The translations under genes and the position numbers were made by a program. The notes beneath the pieces are model-generated. The model ran no database searches. It was not told the DNA's origin and saw nothing but the letters and a program-made list of their open reading frames with translations. From Chitinophagales bacterium (GTDB taxonomy: Bacteria; Bacteroidota; Bacteroidia; Chitinophagales; JADIYW01), in assembly GCA_023957245.1 (NCBI GenBank), contig JAMLHJ010000005.1, positions 64,309 through 128,308 on the forward strand: a stretch of DNA of 64,000 nucleotides, in the 5' to 3' direction. Position 1 is the stretch's first letter. Each line of letters opens with the position of its first letter. Below, in pieces: positions 8,992 to 17,708 of the stretch.

Positions 8992-11547
8992 TTACTCTAT
9001 CAAATACTGCTTTAAAATTTGAGATTTAGAGGATGATAAACCTCCTTTACTTCCCACTTGCAATCGAGATAAATTTCGCAGCAATTCTCTCGCATATTGC
9101 ACCCTTTCATTGGGATATTCATTTTGAATGATATTGGTCAATAATTCCATACCTTTTTGAAAAACACTATCATCTAATGCCAATAGATAGGTTTGAAATG
9201 AAGTATAAATTTGTCTTGAAAAATATCTATTCATTGTAAATATCAATTCTTCAAAAAAACTAAAGTCTTTACTTTCAGGATGTAAAGAAAAAACATGCGC
9301 AATAGCTGTTCTGAGATAAATATTCTTAGCTGGTAATAATTGACTTGCATAAGGATAAGTATTCTCTGCTCCTAGGGAATCTAAAATGATATTCAAGCAA
9401 ATATATTTCATGTATTCTGAGCTATCTTCTGCTAGATGTTTTTTTGCTATTTCAAAATAATCACTATCTCTAAGAACTTTCAACTGTACAATCGCAGCTG
9501 ACCTATCACCAGGGAAATCAGAATTTAGCATGAATTTGAGTAATCTGAGCACCTCAGACCTATATTCATTGCTAAACCCACCTACAATATCTACAATCTT
9601 TTCTTGAATAAACCAATGCTGTTGCTCAAATCCCGGTATTAAAATCTGAGCTGCTAAATCAAATTCTTTGTTTTTTGTTAAAACATCGATGACATAAGCC
9701 TTGTCCAATATTTTAGAAGATTTTTGATAAATATATTTCAATTCTTCTATTGGTGAATGGTTCACTATTTCCCATAATTGTAACTTTCCTGGATCTATAT
9801 TTATAGCCAAAGGTACACGCTCTGAAGGAAAATTGAGATGTGTCTGCTTACCTGTCAATGTGATAGAATGTGTTATTGTAGTGTCCTCATAAATAAAATC
9901 AACATTGAATAAAATCTTATGAATGGGAACTTCTGTATGATAATTAACATCTTGTTTCTGATAGAAAGAAAGCAGTACTTCATGGTTAAGGGAGTCATAT
10001 TTTTGCTCTATTTCTATATAAGGGTGACCTGCTTCAAAATACCATTGATTGAAGAACCAATTCAAATCTTGACCTGTTACTTTTTCAAAAGCAGTTCTCA
10101 GTTGTGACACTTCGGTAGAAGAGAAAGCATTTTGGTGCAAATAATATTTCAAGCCTTCAAAAAAAGCTTCATCACCAATATATTGACGCAAAAGATGAAG
10201 CACCATGCCTCCTTTTTCATATCTATGTCTATTAAAAACTTCTTTAGGTGTATCATAATAATATTGGACGATAGGCTCTGCTCCTCTATTTGTAAATTCA
10301 TTCATATACCTTTGTAAATTTTCATACCAATGAACTTCAGCATCTTCTCGACCTTTCCATTTTTCTAGCCATAAAAACTCACTATAATTGGCAAAAGATT
10401 CATTCAAGGTCAGATTTGCCCAACTCTCACTTGTCACTAAATCTCCAAACCAATGATGCACCAATTCATGAGCGATAATCAAATCATCATTCCATCTGCT
10501 ATATTCGCCAATACTATTTTTATCTTTCATCAATCCCTCATGGAATACAGAAATTGAGGTATTCTCCATCGCTCCACTGATGAAATCATAAACTGCTACC
10601 TGCGCATATTTGTCCCAAGGGAAATCGTAGGAAAATAAATTAGAAAAATATTCTATCATCTCAGGAGTGCGACCATATACAAGTTGCACGTCTTTATAAA
10701 ATTCCTGCAAAGCATAATAATCCACATCTTTGTTCTTCCATTTGTCCTGATATTTTTTGAATGGGCCGATGACCAGCGCAAATAAATAAGGCGAATGTGT
10801 CAAATCTTGTTTCCAATAATCGGTCTTCGTGCCATCTGAATGAAAGACTTCTTCCATCAATTTACCATTGGAAATACTTACTAAAGTATCTGGAATTGTC
10901 ACAAAAATTTCTTGAGAACACCTTTGATTAGTAGCTTCAATCGTAGGAAACCAAAACGAAGATGATTCTGGTTCGCCCTGAGTCCAAAACATTATTTTTC
11001 TGTATGGATTGGTTTGATTGCCATTGATAAAATAAGCTCCTTGACCATCCCCTTTCAATACCGAACTCACTTCATCTGGTCGAGCGACATATTGAATTTT
11101 GACTTCAAACGTATCTTTCCTTGAGACTGATTGAGGTAACTCAATTGATAATAACCTACCGTTATAATTATATTTAGCTGGAGAGTTAAACTGGTCAAAG
11201 CTCAATAAAATAGAATCAAAACTCATTCCCACAGCATTAAGTACCAATTCAGATTGAGGGTAAAAATGAGAAGTCAATTTCAATGTTGCTATTCCTTTGA
11301 TGGCCTTGTCCTTAAAAGAAGGAGTAAGCTCCAAGCGTGTATGAAGCAGGTCAAAATATTGAGTATAAGAACCTTTGTAATCCAATATTTCATCTAAAGG
11401 ATAGATATCTAGCGTATCTGCAACGATATATTCTACTTTATTTTTATGCTTAATTTTCTTTTTGGGTCGAGCTTCAACTTTGTAAAATGATAGAGAAAAA
11501 ATCAATAAAAATAGGAATAGAGAGAAAAAGCGTTTATTTAAAATCAT
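8992..11547 (-). CDS. M1 family metallo-aminopeptidase, secreted
   Basis: 851 residues from ATG 11547; a TTG four codons upstream is less likely. The N-terminal signal or anchor is hydrophobic (FFSLFLFLLIFSLSF). M1 hallmarks are present: the exopeptidase motif GAMENTS, the zinc site HELVHHWFG and the third ligand Glu in NESFANY. The long C-terminal part (about 560-851) is helical and HEAT-like, as in larger M1 enzymes. It should release N-terminal residues from peptides in the periplasm or at the surface. It is convergent with the ABC exporter. Confidence 0.9.
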   Translation of the reverse strand: MILNKRFFSLFLFLLIFSLSFYKVEARPKKKIKHKNKVEYIVADTLDIYPLDEILDYKGSYTQYFDLLHTRLELTPSFKDKAIKGIATLKLTSHFYPQSELVLNAVGMSFDSILLSFDQFNSPAKYNYNGRLLSIELPQSVSRKDTFEVKIQYVARPDEVSSVLKGDGQGAYFINGNQTNPYRKIMFWTQGEPESSSFWFPTIEATNQRCSQEIFVTIPDTLVSISNGKLMEEVFHSDGTKTDYWKQDLTHSPYLFALVIGPFKKYQDKWKNKDVDYYALQEFYKDVQLVYGRTPEMIEYFSNLFSYDFPWDKYAQVAVYDFISGAMENTSISVFHEGLMKDKNSIGEYSRWNDDLIIAHELVHHWFGDLVTSESWANLTLNESFANYSEFLWLEKWKGREDAEVHWYENLQRYMNEFTNRGAEPIVQYYYDTPKEVFNRHRYEKGGMVLHLLRQYIGDEAFFEGLKYYLHQNAFSSTEVSQLRTAFEKVTGQDLNWFFNQWYFEAGHPYIEIEQKYDSLNHEVLLSFYQKQDVNYHTEVPIHKILFNVDFIYEDTTITHSITLTGKQTHLNFPSERVPLAINIDPGKLQLWEIVNHSPIEELKYIYQKSSKILDKAYVIDVLTKNKEFDLAAQILIPGFEQQHWFIQEKIVDIVGGFSNEYRSEVLRLLKFMLNSDFPGDRSAAIVQLKVLRDSDYFEIAKKHLAEDSSEYMKYICLNIILDSLGAENTYPYASQLLPAKNIYLRTAIAHVFSLHPESKDFSFFEELIFTMNRYFSRQIYTSFQTYLLALDDSVFQKGMELLTNIIQNEYPNERVQYARELLRNLSRLQVGSKGGLSSSKSQILKQYLIE

Positions 11548-11638
11548 CTTAATTAACAATTAGGTATATTAAAGCCTAAAATTAGGACAGAATAATTTTC
11601 TATCTTGCCCTAGAATTTACAGACCAACAATAATATTC

Positions 11639-12142
11639 ATGAAATATAAGGTTAATGACTCAAAAGAACATACAATAGACATTTCTTTTGAAGGAGAAAA
11701 GATAATATTGAACAATGAAGAGGTAAAATTGGATTTTGGAAGTCTTTCTAAAGGGAAATACCATGTCATCAAAGACAATCAATCCTACAACCTTGAAGTT
11801 ATTTCTTCCAATATTGCCGATAAAACATTTTCCATTAAAGTCAATGGACAAATATTTCAACTCTCTGTTGAAGATGCATTAGATCAACAGTTGAGAGCAA
11901 TGGGAATGTCCAAAGCTAATGAAGATAAAGTAGATAAAATCATTGCTCCTATGCCTGGTCTTGTCCTTAAAATACTCGTTGTTCCAGGTCAAACTATCAG
12001 CAAAGGTGATTCTTTAATCATCTTGGAAGCTATGAAAATGGAAAATGTGATTAAAAGTAGTGGTGATGCTGTTGTGAAGGCTATTCATATCAAAGAAAAA
12101 GATGCCGTTGAAAAGAACCAGTTACTAATAGAAATGGAATAA
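11639..12142 (+). CDS. Biotin/lipoyl carrier protein (acyl-CoA carboxylase type)
   Basis: 167 residues. The C-terminal half is a biotinyl domain with the attachment motif EAMKMEN (modified Lys in the middle) after IIAPMPGLVLKI. The N-terminal half resembles the beta-rich region before the carrier domain in propionyl- or methylmalonyl-type carboxylases. Bacteroidota often encode this carrier apart from the carboxylase subunits, and none of those is in the window. It is followed after one base by the methyltransferase gene. Confidence 0.85.
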   Translation: MKYKVNDSKEHTIDISFEGEKIILNNEEVKLDFGSLSKGKYHVIKDNQSYNLEVISSNIADKTFSIKVNGQIFQLSVEDALDQQLRAMGMSKANEDKVDKIIAPMPGLVLKILVVPGQTISKGDSLIILEAMKMENVIKSSGDAVVKAIHIKEKDAVEKNQLLIEME

Positions 12143-12143
12143 G

Positions 12144-12782
12144 ATGTCAGAATTACTGAGTAATGAGATAGAAGATTATATCCATAATCATTGTTCGGAA
12201 GTTTCTAGTGCTTTACAGCAACTAGAGAGGAAAACTCATACCGATATTTTAATGCCTCGAATGTTATCGGGAAAAGTCCAAGGAACATTCTTATCTATCA
12301 TCAGTCGATTGATGCAGCCAAAAAGGGTATTAGAGATTGGAACTTTCACAGGTTACTCTGCTATATGCCTTGCGGAAGGCCTTCAAGAAGATGGTATTTT
12401 GATTACAATAGATATCAATGAAGAAAGAGAAGACATTGTCAATGAAGCTATTCATGCAGCGGGAATGGACGGTAAAATCAAGCCACTTATTGGAAATGCA
12501 TTAGAACTTATACCTACTATTGACGAAAAACTAGATATTGTTTTTATTGATGCAGACAAAATCAATTATAGTCAGTATTTTGATTTGGTGATTGACAAAG
12601 TGCGTCCTGGAGGAATCATCTTAGCTGATAATGTGTTGTGGAGCGGAAAAATAGTCGCTGATAAAAAAGACAAAGACACTGTCGCATTAAAAATATTTAA
12701 TGAAAAAGTTCAACAAGATTCCAGAGTGGACAACGTTATTCTTTCAATAAGAGACGGGATTACTTTAATTTACAAGAAATAA
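12144..12782 (+). CDS. SAM-dependent O-methyltransferase (class I, caffeoyl-CoA type)
   Basis: 212 residues. SAM-binding motif I is VLEIGTFTGYSA; motif II follows as TIDINEE. A metal-binding IDADK and an ILADNVLWSG segment are typical of the cation-dependent catechol/caffeoyl-CoA O-methyltransferases. It is cytosolic. The natural substrate in this bacterium is unknown. The start codon is one base after the carrier gene's stop, so the pair is likely translated together. The next gene follows after 12 bases. Confidence 0.88.
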   Translation: MSELLSNEIEDYIHNHCSEVSSALQQLERKTHTDILMPRMLSGKVQGTFLSIISRLMQPKRVLEIGTFTGYSAICLAEGLQEDGILITIDINEEREDIVNEAIHAAGMDGKIKPLIGNALELIPTIDEKLDIVFIDADKINYSQYFDLVIDKVRPGGIILADNVLWSGKIVADKKDKDTVALKIFNEKVQQDSRVDNVILSIRDGITLIYKK

Positions 12783-12794
12783 AAACTAAAATAT

Positions 12795-14159
12795 ATGAAA
12801 AAAATATTGTCGATACTTTCATTCATTTTTATCATGAATGCCTCTATCGTATCAATATTTGCTGATACAGAAGCGACTGCTGAAGAATATATACAAATGT
12901 ATAAAGGAGTAGCTATATCAGAAATGAAGAAATATGGTATTCCTGCGAGCATTAAATTGGCACAAGGTCTTTTAGAAAGTGGTATGGGAACAAGCCGACT
13001 TGCTGTTCAAGGCAATAACCACTTTGGGATAAAATGTCATGAAACATGGAACGGACCAACTATGAAGCACACAGATGACGCTCCAAACGAATGTTTCAGA
13101 GTATATAATGACCCTCGTCAATCTTATATGGACCACTCTCAATTTCTATTGACACGACCAAGATATGCTGGGCTATTTCAATTGAAAACCAATGATTATA
13201 AAGGCTGGGCTGTTGGATTGAAGAAAGCAGGTTACGCTACTAATCCCAAATATGCAGAAATGCTCATTGATGTCATCGAACGTCATCAATTATTTGTTTA
13301 TGACATGGATATTTCTGAAAGAGAAATGGAAGTATATCGCCAAAAACTCATTGGCGAAGAAAAAGAACATTTAATTGCACTTCAAAAACAAAATACAACT
13401 ATTGGCAAAAATGGGACAGATGTTACACTTCCTGCAAGTAATAAACCTTCAATCGCACACAACCAGAAAGGTGTAGATTTTTACAACAATAAGGTCAGAG
13501 TTATCAGATTGAAAAAAGGAGAATCTTTAAAAGATATCAGCAAAAAATACAATATCTCTAGCAATCAACTTAGAGAGTTTAACGATTTGACACCAAAACA
13601 AGAATTGAAAGAAGGACAGCTTGTCTATTTGGCTCCTAAGAAGAATAAAGCTAAGGCAAAAACTCACCTTGTACTTTCTCATGAATCATTGTGGAGTATC
13701 TCTCAAGATTATGCAATAAAGCTCAGTAAGATTTTAGAAAAAAATCATCTAAAAGCAGGTGAAGAACCAGCAGTAGGAACGACATTATATTTAAGGAAGA
13801 AAGCTCCTAAAAAACCCAATTTGAGAAACCCTAAAGAAATTACCCCTTCTCAAATATCTATTTCAGTACCGACCAATGGAGAGATTGTCCTCCCAGCAAA
13901 ACCTGCACCCGAGTTCAAAAATCCTGAAATTGAAACCAAACAACCCATCTTCAATCCTCGACCATTTAATGAGCCTTATAATACAACTTCTCAAACTTCT
14001 ACAGCGACAGATAATCGCATCTATCACACTGTAAAGCAAGGAGATACATTATACAATATCTCTAAAAAATACAATGTAGATATTGAAAACATTAAAAAAT
14101 GGAATGGAATATCTGACAGTGGTATTCAATTGGGTCAACAATTAATTATACTTCAATAA
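12795..14159 (+). CDS. Secreted glucosaminidase with LysM repeats
   Basis: 454 residues: signal peptide (1-23), a GH73-type N-acetylglucosaminidase domain (about 30-170, general-acid Glu61 in LLESGMGTS) and a spacer. LysM repeats lie at about 235-280 and 409-454, with a degenerate one at about 291-333. It should cut glycan strands of peptidoglycan, with the LysM units holding it to the wall. In Bacteroidota it is commonly found near hpt, as here. Confidence 0.9.
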   Translation: MKKILSILSFIFIMNASIVSIFADTEATAEEYIQMYKGVAISEMKKYGIPASIKLAQGLLESGMGTSRLAVQGNNHFGIKCHETWNGPTMKHTDDAPNECFRVYNDPRQSYMDHSQFLLTRPRYAGLFQLKTNDYKGWAVGLKKAGYATNPKYAEMLIDVIERHQLFVYDMDISEREMEVYRQKLIGEEKEHLIALQKQNTTIGKNGTDVTLPASNKPSIAHNQKGVDFYNNKVRVIRLKKGESLKDISKKYNISSNQLREFNDLTPKQELKEGQLVYLAPKKNKAKAKTHLVLSHESLWSISQDYAIKLSKILEKNHLKAGEEPAVGTTLYLRKKAPKKPNLRNPKEITPSQISISVPTNGEIVLPAKPAPEFKNPEIETKQPIFNPRPFNEPYNTTSQTSTATDNRIYHTVKQGDTLYNISKKYNVDIENIKKWNGISDSGIQLGQQLIILQ

Positions 14160-14169
14160 TCTTTTAATT

Positions 14170-14712
14170 ATGAATAATATTCAAATTGACGGAAAAGAAT
14201 TTCAAGTATTTATCTCCGAAGAGCAAATTCAGAAGAGAGTGAAAGAAATGGCGTTAAAAGTCGAGAAAAAATACAAAGACAAGAATCCTGTATTTATTGT
14301 CATCTTAAATGGTGCTTTTGTATTTGCTGCCGATTTCTTCAAAACTTATAATTCTCCTTGTGAAATAGAATTTGTCAAACTTATCTCTTACATAGAGAAA
14401 GAAAGTTCAGGCGAAGTGATTAACTGTATCGGTATTACCGAAGAACTAGTTAAAAATCGTCAAGTAATCATCTTGGAAGATATTATTGAATCAGGTTTGA
14501 CGATGGAATATTTTATTGATTATCTTAATCATTTTACACCTAAATCAATAGAAATCATTTCCTTGCTATTTAAGCCAGATTGTTTACGCAAAGACCTTAA
14601 TCTGAATTGCTTTGGATTCAGTATAGATTCTGGTTTTGTTGTTGGATATGGTTTAGATTATAACAAACAAGGAAGAAACCTAAACAATATTTATCAAATT
14701 GTTAATCCATAA
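14170..14712 (+). CDS. hpt: Hypoxanthine phosphoribosyltransferase
   Basis: 180 residues. The type I phosphoribosyltransferase PRPP loop is VIILEDIIESGLTM. The N-terminal VFIVILNGAFVFAADF strand and the GYGLDYNKQGRNL end block are typical of the purine-salvage enzymes. It converts hypoxanthine or guanine with PRPP to IMP or GMP in the cytosol. It sits ten bases after the glucosaminidase gene and before adk. Confidence 0.92.
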   Translation: MNNIQIDGKEFQVFISEEQIQKRVKEMALKVEKKYKDKNPVFIVILNGAFVFAADFFKTYNSPCEIEFVKLISYIEKESSGEVINCIGITEELVKNRQVIILEDIIESGLTMEYFIDYLNHFTPKSIEIISLLFKPDCLRKDLNLNCFGFSIDSGFVVGYGLDYNKQGRNLNNIYQIVNP

Positions 14713-14727
14713 GAACGGAGATTATCT

Positions 14728-14735
14728 TATTTTTG
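14728..14735 (+). promoter_or_regulatory. TAnnTTTG -7 element before adk
   Basis: TATTTTTG lies 22 bases before the adk start codon in the 45-base gap after hpt. Only the -7 element is evident, so adk may have its own promoter besides read-through. Confidence 0.4.
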
Positions 14736-14757
14736 TAAAAATATTCTTTCATATAAC

Positions 14758-15336
14758 ATGCTGAATCTAATACTATTCGGACCTCCAGGAAGCGGGAAAG
14801 GCACTCAAGCTCAATACTTAGTGGAGAAATATCAATTATTGCATATCTCTACAGGAGATTTATTAAGAAGTGAATTGAAAAATGAAACTCCTTTAGGCTT
14901 GGAAGCCAAAAAATTTATTGACAAAGGTGAGCTAGTACCTGATGAAGTTGTCATTGGTATGATTAGCAAACAATTGGATTTGAATATTGGCAAAGTAAAA
15001 GGATTTATTTTTGATGGTTTTCCTAGAACGAAAGCACAAGCTGAAGCCTTGGACAAATTATTAGACTTTAAAGAAACTGCTATCAGTCAAGTATTGGCTT
15101 TAGATGTTTCTGAAGAAGAAGTAGTCAACCGTATCTTAAATCGTGGGAAAACTTCAGGCAGATCTGATGATAACAATCAAGAGATTATTAAAAACCGTTT
15201 TAATATCTATTTGAAAGAAACAACTGCTGTTGCTGAACACTATAAAGAGTTTGATAAATTCACACTGATTCCTGGTGAAGGAACAATAGAAGAAGTGTTT
15301 CAGGCTCTTCAAGATGCTATTGACGCATTGATATAA
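14758..15336 (+). CDS. adk: Adenylate kinase, short form
   Basis: 192 residues. The P-loop is GPPGSGKGTQ at residues 7-16, followed by STGDLLR and the DGFPRTKAQA block. The LID region is short (RGKTSGRSDDN) and has no zinc Cys, which fits the short bacterial form. It interconverts ATP, AMP and ADP. A strong terminator lies 22 bases after the stop, so transcription of the hpt/adk unit should end here. Confidence 0.95.
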   Translation: MLNLILFGPPGSGKGTQAQYLVEKYQLLHISTGDLLRSELKNETPLGLEAKKFIDKGELVPDEVVIGMISKQLDLNIGKVKGFIFDGFPRTKAQAEALDKLLDFKETAISQVLALDVSEEEVVNRILNRGKTSGRSDDNNQEIIKNRFNIYLKETTAVAEHYKEFDKFTLIPGEGTIEEVFQALQDAIDALI

Positions 15337-15357
15337 AAAATCTTTTATCAGAGATAT

Positions 15358-15388
15358 AAAGGAGTTGTGAGATGCAACTCCTTTTTTT
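15358..15388 (+). terminator. Rho-independent terminator after adk
   Basis: A ten-base-pair stem (AAAGGAGTTG with CAACTCCTTT), a seven-base loop and a run of seven T. This is the clearest terminator in the window and sits directly after adk. Confidence 0.85.
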
Positions 15389-15751
15389 ATTTGCAAAGTA
15401 TTGGTTTATAGCATTATAAAAAGCAATAATTTTCTACTTGAGCTACGTATTTTTGAAAGAGTATGGGAAAGATTTTTTTACAGGTTGGCGTTGAGTGTCA
15501 TTTCAGCAAAATAACCCAAAAGAAAAAAACTATTTTTATAAAATTCAATTAAATAGTATGTTCAGAAGAAAGAAAAACGCCCTATAACATAAGGGTTTCT
15601 GTGATAGTTTAAGCGTTCTATCCCACTCTAACTTCAGTGTAGCCTTATTTCAGATATTGACTCACTATTATTTCCTGAGAAAAAGAAGAAGAAATCCCTA
15701 AATAAAAAAAACTTATCAAAACTGAAGAATTATATTTTTTAAATTTACTCT
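15389..15751. other. Gene-free gap at the start of the adk-obg insertion
   Basis: About 360 bases with many stops in all frames. I see no RNA gene, repeat or coding remnant. It is the left flank of the accessory DNA between adk and obg. Confidence 0.5.
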
Positions 15752-16591
15752 ATGAGCAGTATTAAATTATTTGAGAGTAAAAAAATTCGTTCTACCTGGA
15801 ATGAGGCAGAAGAAAAATGGTATTTTTCTGTTCAAGACGTAGTTGAAGTTCTAACTGACAGTGTTGATGTAAAACAATATATCAAAAAAATGTTAAGCCG
15901 TGATGAACAGCTTAAAAGCAACTGGGGTACAATTTGTACCCCAGTTGAAATGATAGCGGCAGACGACAAAAAACGTAAAATTCAAGCATCTGATACTAAA
16001 GGATTATTACGTATTATTCAATCTATTCCCTCTCCAAAAGCAGAACCATTTAAACTTTGGTTGGCACAGGTAGGCGCTGACCGTTTGGAAGAAATAGAAA
16101 ATCCTGAATTAGCTACACAACGTACAAGAGAATTATACAAACTTAAAGGCTATTCTGACGATTGGATTGAAAAACGTATGCGAAGCATTGCCATTCGGGA
16201 AGAATTAACAGAGGAATGGAAAAACAGAGGAGTAAAAGAGCAAATGGAATATGCAATTTTAACTGCTGAAATTTCAAAAGCTACATTTGGACTAACGCCA
16301 TCAGAATACAAAAAAGTAAAGGGTTTGAAGAGCCAAAATCTTCGTGACCACATGACCGACCTTGAATTGATTTTTTCAATGCTTGGCGAAGCATCTACAA
16401 CAGCAATTGTAAAGACTCAAAACCCAAAAGGATTTCAAGAAAATAAAAAAGCTGCCAAACAAGGTGGAGCAGTTGCTGGAAATGCAAGAAAAGAATTAGA
16501 AACAAAAACTGGGGAGAATGTAGTATCCAACCAAAACTATCTACCAGAAGAGAAGAAAAAACAAATTGATAAAAACGACAATAACAAATAG
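15752..16591 (+). CDS. Bro-N domain protein, DinD-like
   Basis: 279 residues. The N-terminal Bro-N domain (about 1-110) has WYFSVQDVVEVL and the block LLRIIQSIPSPKAEPFKLWL. The C-terminal domain (about 165-260) has ILTAEISKATFG, LRDHMTDLELIFSMLGEA and GNARKELETKTG, as in DinD-type damage-inducible proteins. Bro-N proteins bind DNA and are common in phages and mobile DNA; what this group does is unsettled. The gene is alone, with a 360-base gap before and a 407-base gap after. Its coding sequence holds a 27-bp palindrome. Confidence 0.85.
   Translation: MSSIKLFESKKIRSTWNEAEEKWYFSVQDVVEVLTDSVDVKQYIKKMLSRDEQLKSNWGTICTPVEMIAADDKKRKIQASDTKGLLRIIQSIPSPKAEPFKLWLAQVGADRLEEIENPELATQRTRELYKLKGYSDDWIEKRMRSIAIREELTEEWKNRGVKEQMEYAILTAEISKATFGLTPSEYKKVKGLKSQNLRDHMTDLELIFSMLGEASTTAIVKTQNPKGFQENKKAAKQGGAVAGNARKELETKTGENVVSNQNYLPEEKKKQIDKNDNNK
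15920..15946. repeat. 27-bp palindrome inside the Bro-N gene
   Basis: Two 13-base arms (AACTGGGGTACAA and TTGTACCCCAGTT) flank a single T. The arms are perfect. It lies about 170 bases into the gene and encodes the residues NWGTICTPV. It could act as a protein-binding site or as a hairpin in the mRNA. Confidence 0.85.
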
Positions 16592-16998
16592 CTACACTAA
16601 AGCAAGCACATTTGCAATTACTCACAAAGCTTTAATATCTTATAAGGTGTTAGTGACCTTCGTTTCTCACAAGCCAATCGTACAAAGCTAAAATTGCAAA
16701 AGAACCACCAAGACAAACCACAAATGAAAGGATAACCTCTTAACGAATAGTAAAAGCCACGAACACAGTTTTCTTATACAAAGACTATGAGATTTTTGGC
16801 TAGTAGTTGTACTTCATCAATACAAATTATTGAAGGTCTTTTACTCAGTATTTATTGCTTTTAAATATCAATGATATTTTGAAAGATTTCTTTTTATAGA
16901 CTGGCGATGTCCCACATCTTACCAAACTAGAATTATAAATAGTATTTTAATTCAAATCCAGTTTTTTTCATAATTTTATCAAGGAATACTACAATATT
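16592..16998. other. Gene-free gap between Bro-N gene and toxin-antitoxin pair
   Basis: About 400 bases with no open frame of note. It contains the left copy of a 46-base imperfect direct repeat (16741-16786) and a small AAGGT/ACCTT hairpin at 16644-16660. Otherwise I see nothing. Confidence 0.5.
16741..16786 (+). repeat. 46-base direct repeat, left copy
   Basis: It begins TAACGAATAGTAAAAGCC and ends AAAGACT. It matches 17534-17579 at 37 of 46 positions by hand alignment, without gaps. The two copies flank the toxin-antitoxin pair. Confidence 0.6.
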
Positions 16999-17232
16999 AT
17001 GAGTACATCTGATTTAAAAATTGATTTAATTACACAAATTACTAGTATAACTGATAAAGTTAGACTTAAGGAATTGTTGCAAATTTTAAAATTTGAATCA
17101 GAAAGTTCAATTTATGTTACCAATAATGAAGAAAAGGAAGCAATTTCTATTGCTCAAAATCAAATAAAAAATGGAGAATATATTTCTCACGAGGATTTTC
17201 AAAAAGATATAAAAAAATGGCTAAGCAAATAG
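16999..17232 (+). CDS. Antitoxin of a ParE/RelE-type module
   Basis: 77 residues, mostly helical and charged, beginning MSTSDLKIDLITQITSI. The C-terminal part (EKEAISIAQNQIKNGEYISHEDF) resembles the toxin-wrapping tail of small antitoxins paired with RelE/ParE toxins. Its last 16 bases overlap the toxin gene, which is typical of such pairs. It would neutralise the toxin and probably repress the shared promoter, though no operator is evident. Confidence 0.75.
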   Translation: MSTSDLKIDLITQITSITDKVRLKELLQILKFESESSIYVTNNEEKEAISIAQNQIKNGEYISHEDFQKDIKKWLSK

Positions 17233-17510
17233 TTTGGTCTAAAAGAGCTCAAAATGAGTTAATAGAAATTTTTGAATATTGGATAAATAGAAATAAATCT
17301 AACTCATTTAGTTTAAAATTGAACTCATTAATTGAGGAACAATTAAATTTACTTCAAGAAAATCCAAAAATTGGGCGGAAAACTGACTTCGAAAACGTTC
17401 ATATAAAAGTCATTCACAAATATCTTCAGTATTACGAGTTTACAGATAACCAACTTTATATCTTAACAATTAGACATGGAAGTAAAAATCCAAAAACATT
17501 GAAATTATAA
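17217..17510 (+). CDS. ParE/RelE superfamily toxin
   Basis: 97 residues. The N-terminus is IVWSKRAQNELIEIFEYW, followed by LQENPKIGRKTDF and a C-terminal YILTIRHGSKNPKTL, the usual order of the RelE/ParE fold. RelE-like members cut mRNA on the ribosome and ParE-like members poison gyrase; I cannot say which applies. The gene overlaps its antitoxin by 16 bases and appears intact. Confidence 0.82.
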   Translation: MAKQIVWSKRAQNELIEIFEYWINRNKSNSFSLKLNSLIEEQLNLLQENPKIGRKTDFENVHIKVIHKYLQYYEFTDNQLYILTIRHGSKNPKTLKL

Positions 17511-17533
17511 TAGATAGACATCGTCAAACATCA

Positions 17534-17579
17534 TAACGAATAATAAAAGCTATGAATGCAGTAATCTAATACTAAGACT
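17534..17579 (+). repeat. 46-base direct repeat, right copy
   Basis: It begins TAACGAATAATAAAAGC and ends TAAGACT. It is the partner of 16741-16786. It starts 23 bases after the toxin stop codon. Confidence 0.6.
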
Positions 17580-17695
17580 GCAATTCATTATACTTGCAAG
17601 TTCGGTCACCCCACTTCTCAATTCATATATCTTACATTAAAGTTACCATTCTATAGCTTCCTTTTGATGCCGTAAAAAATCTCCTATGCTTTAAC

Positions 17696-17703
17696 TACCT
17701 TTG
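17696..17703 (+). promoter_or_regulatory. TAnnTTTG -7 element before obg
   Basis: TACCTTTG lies five bases before ATG 17709. If used, the obg mRNA would have almost no leader. The nearest TTTG upstream is 29 bases away, longer than the usual 17-23 spacing. Confidence 0.4.
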
Positions 17704-17708
17704 CACTT

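Noticed and set aside
16644-16660. AAGGT/ACCTT hairpin with a GTTAG loop resembling the REP hairpins at 55827-55899
   Set aside because: Only five base pairs and no other shared bases; the likeness is too slight to call a REP copy.
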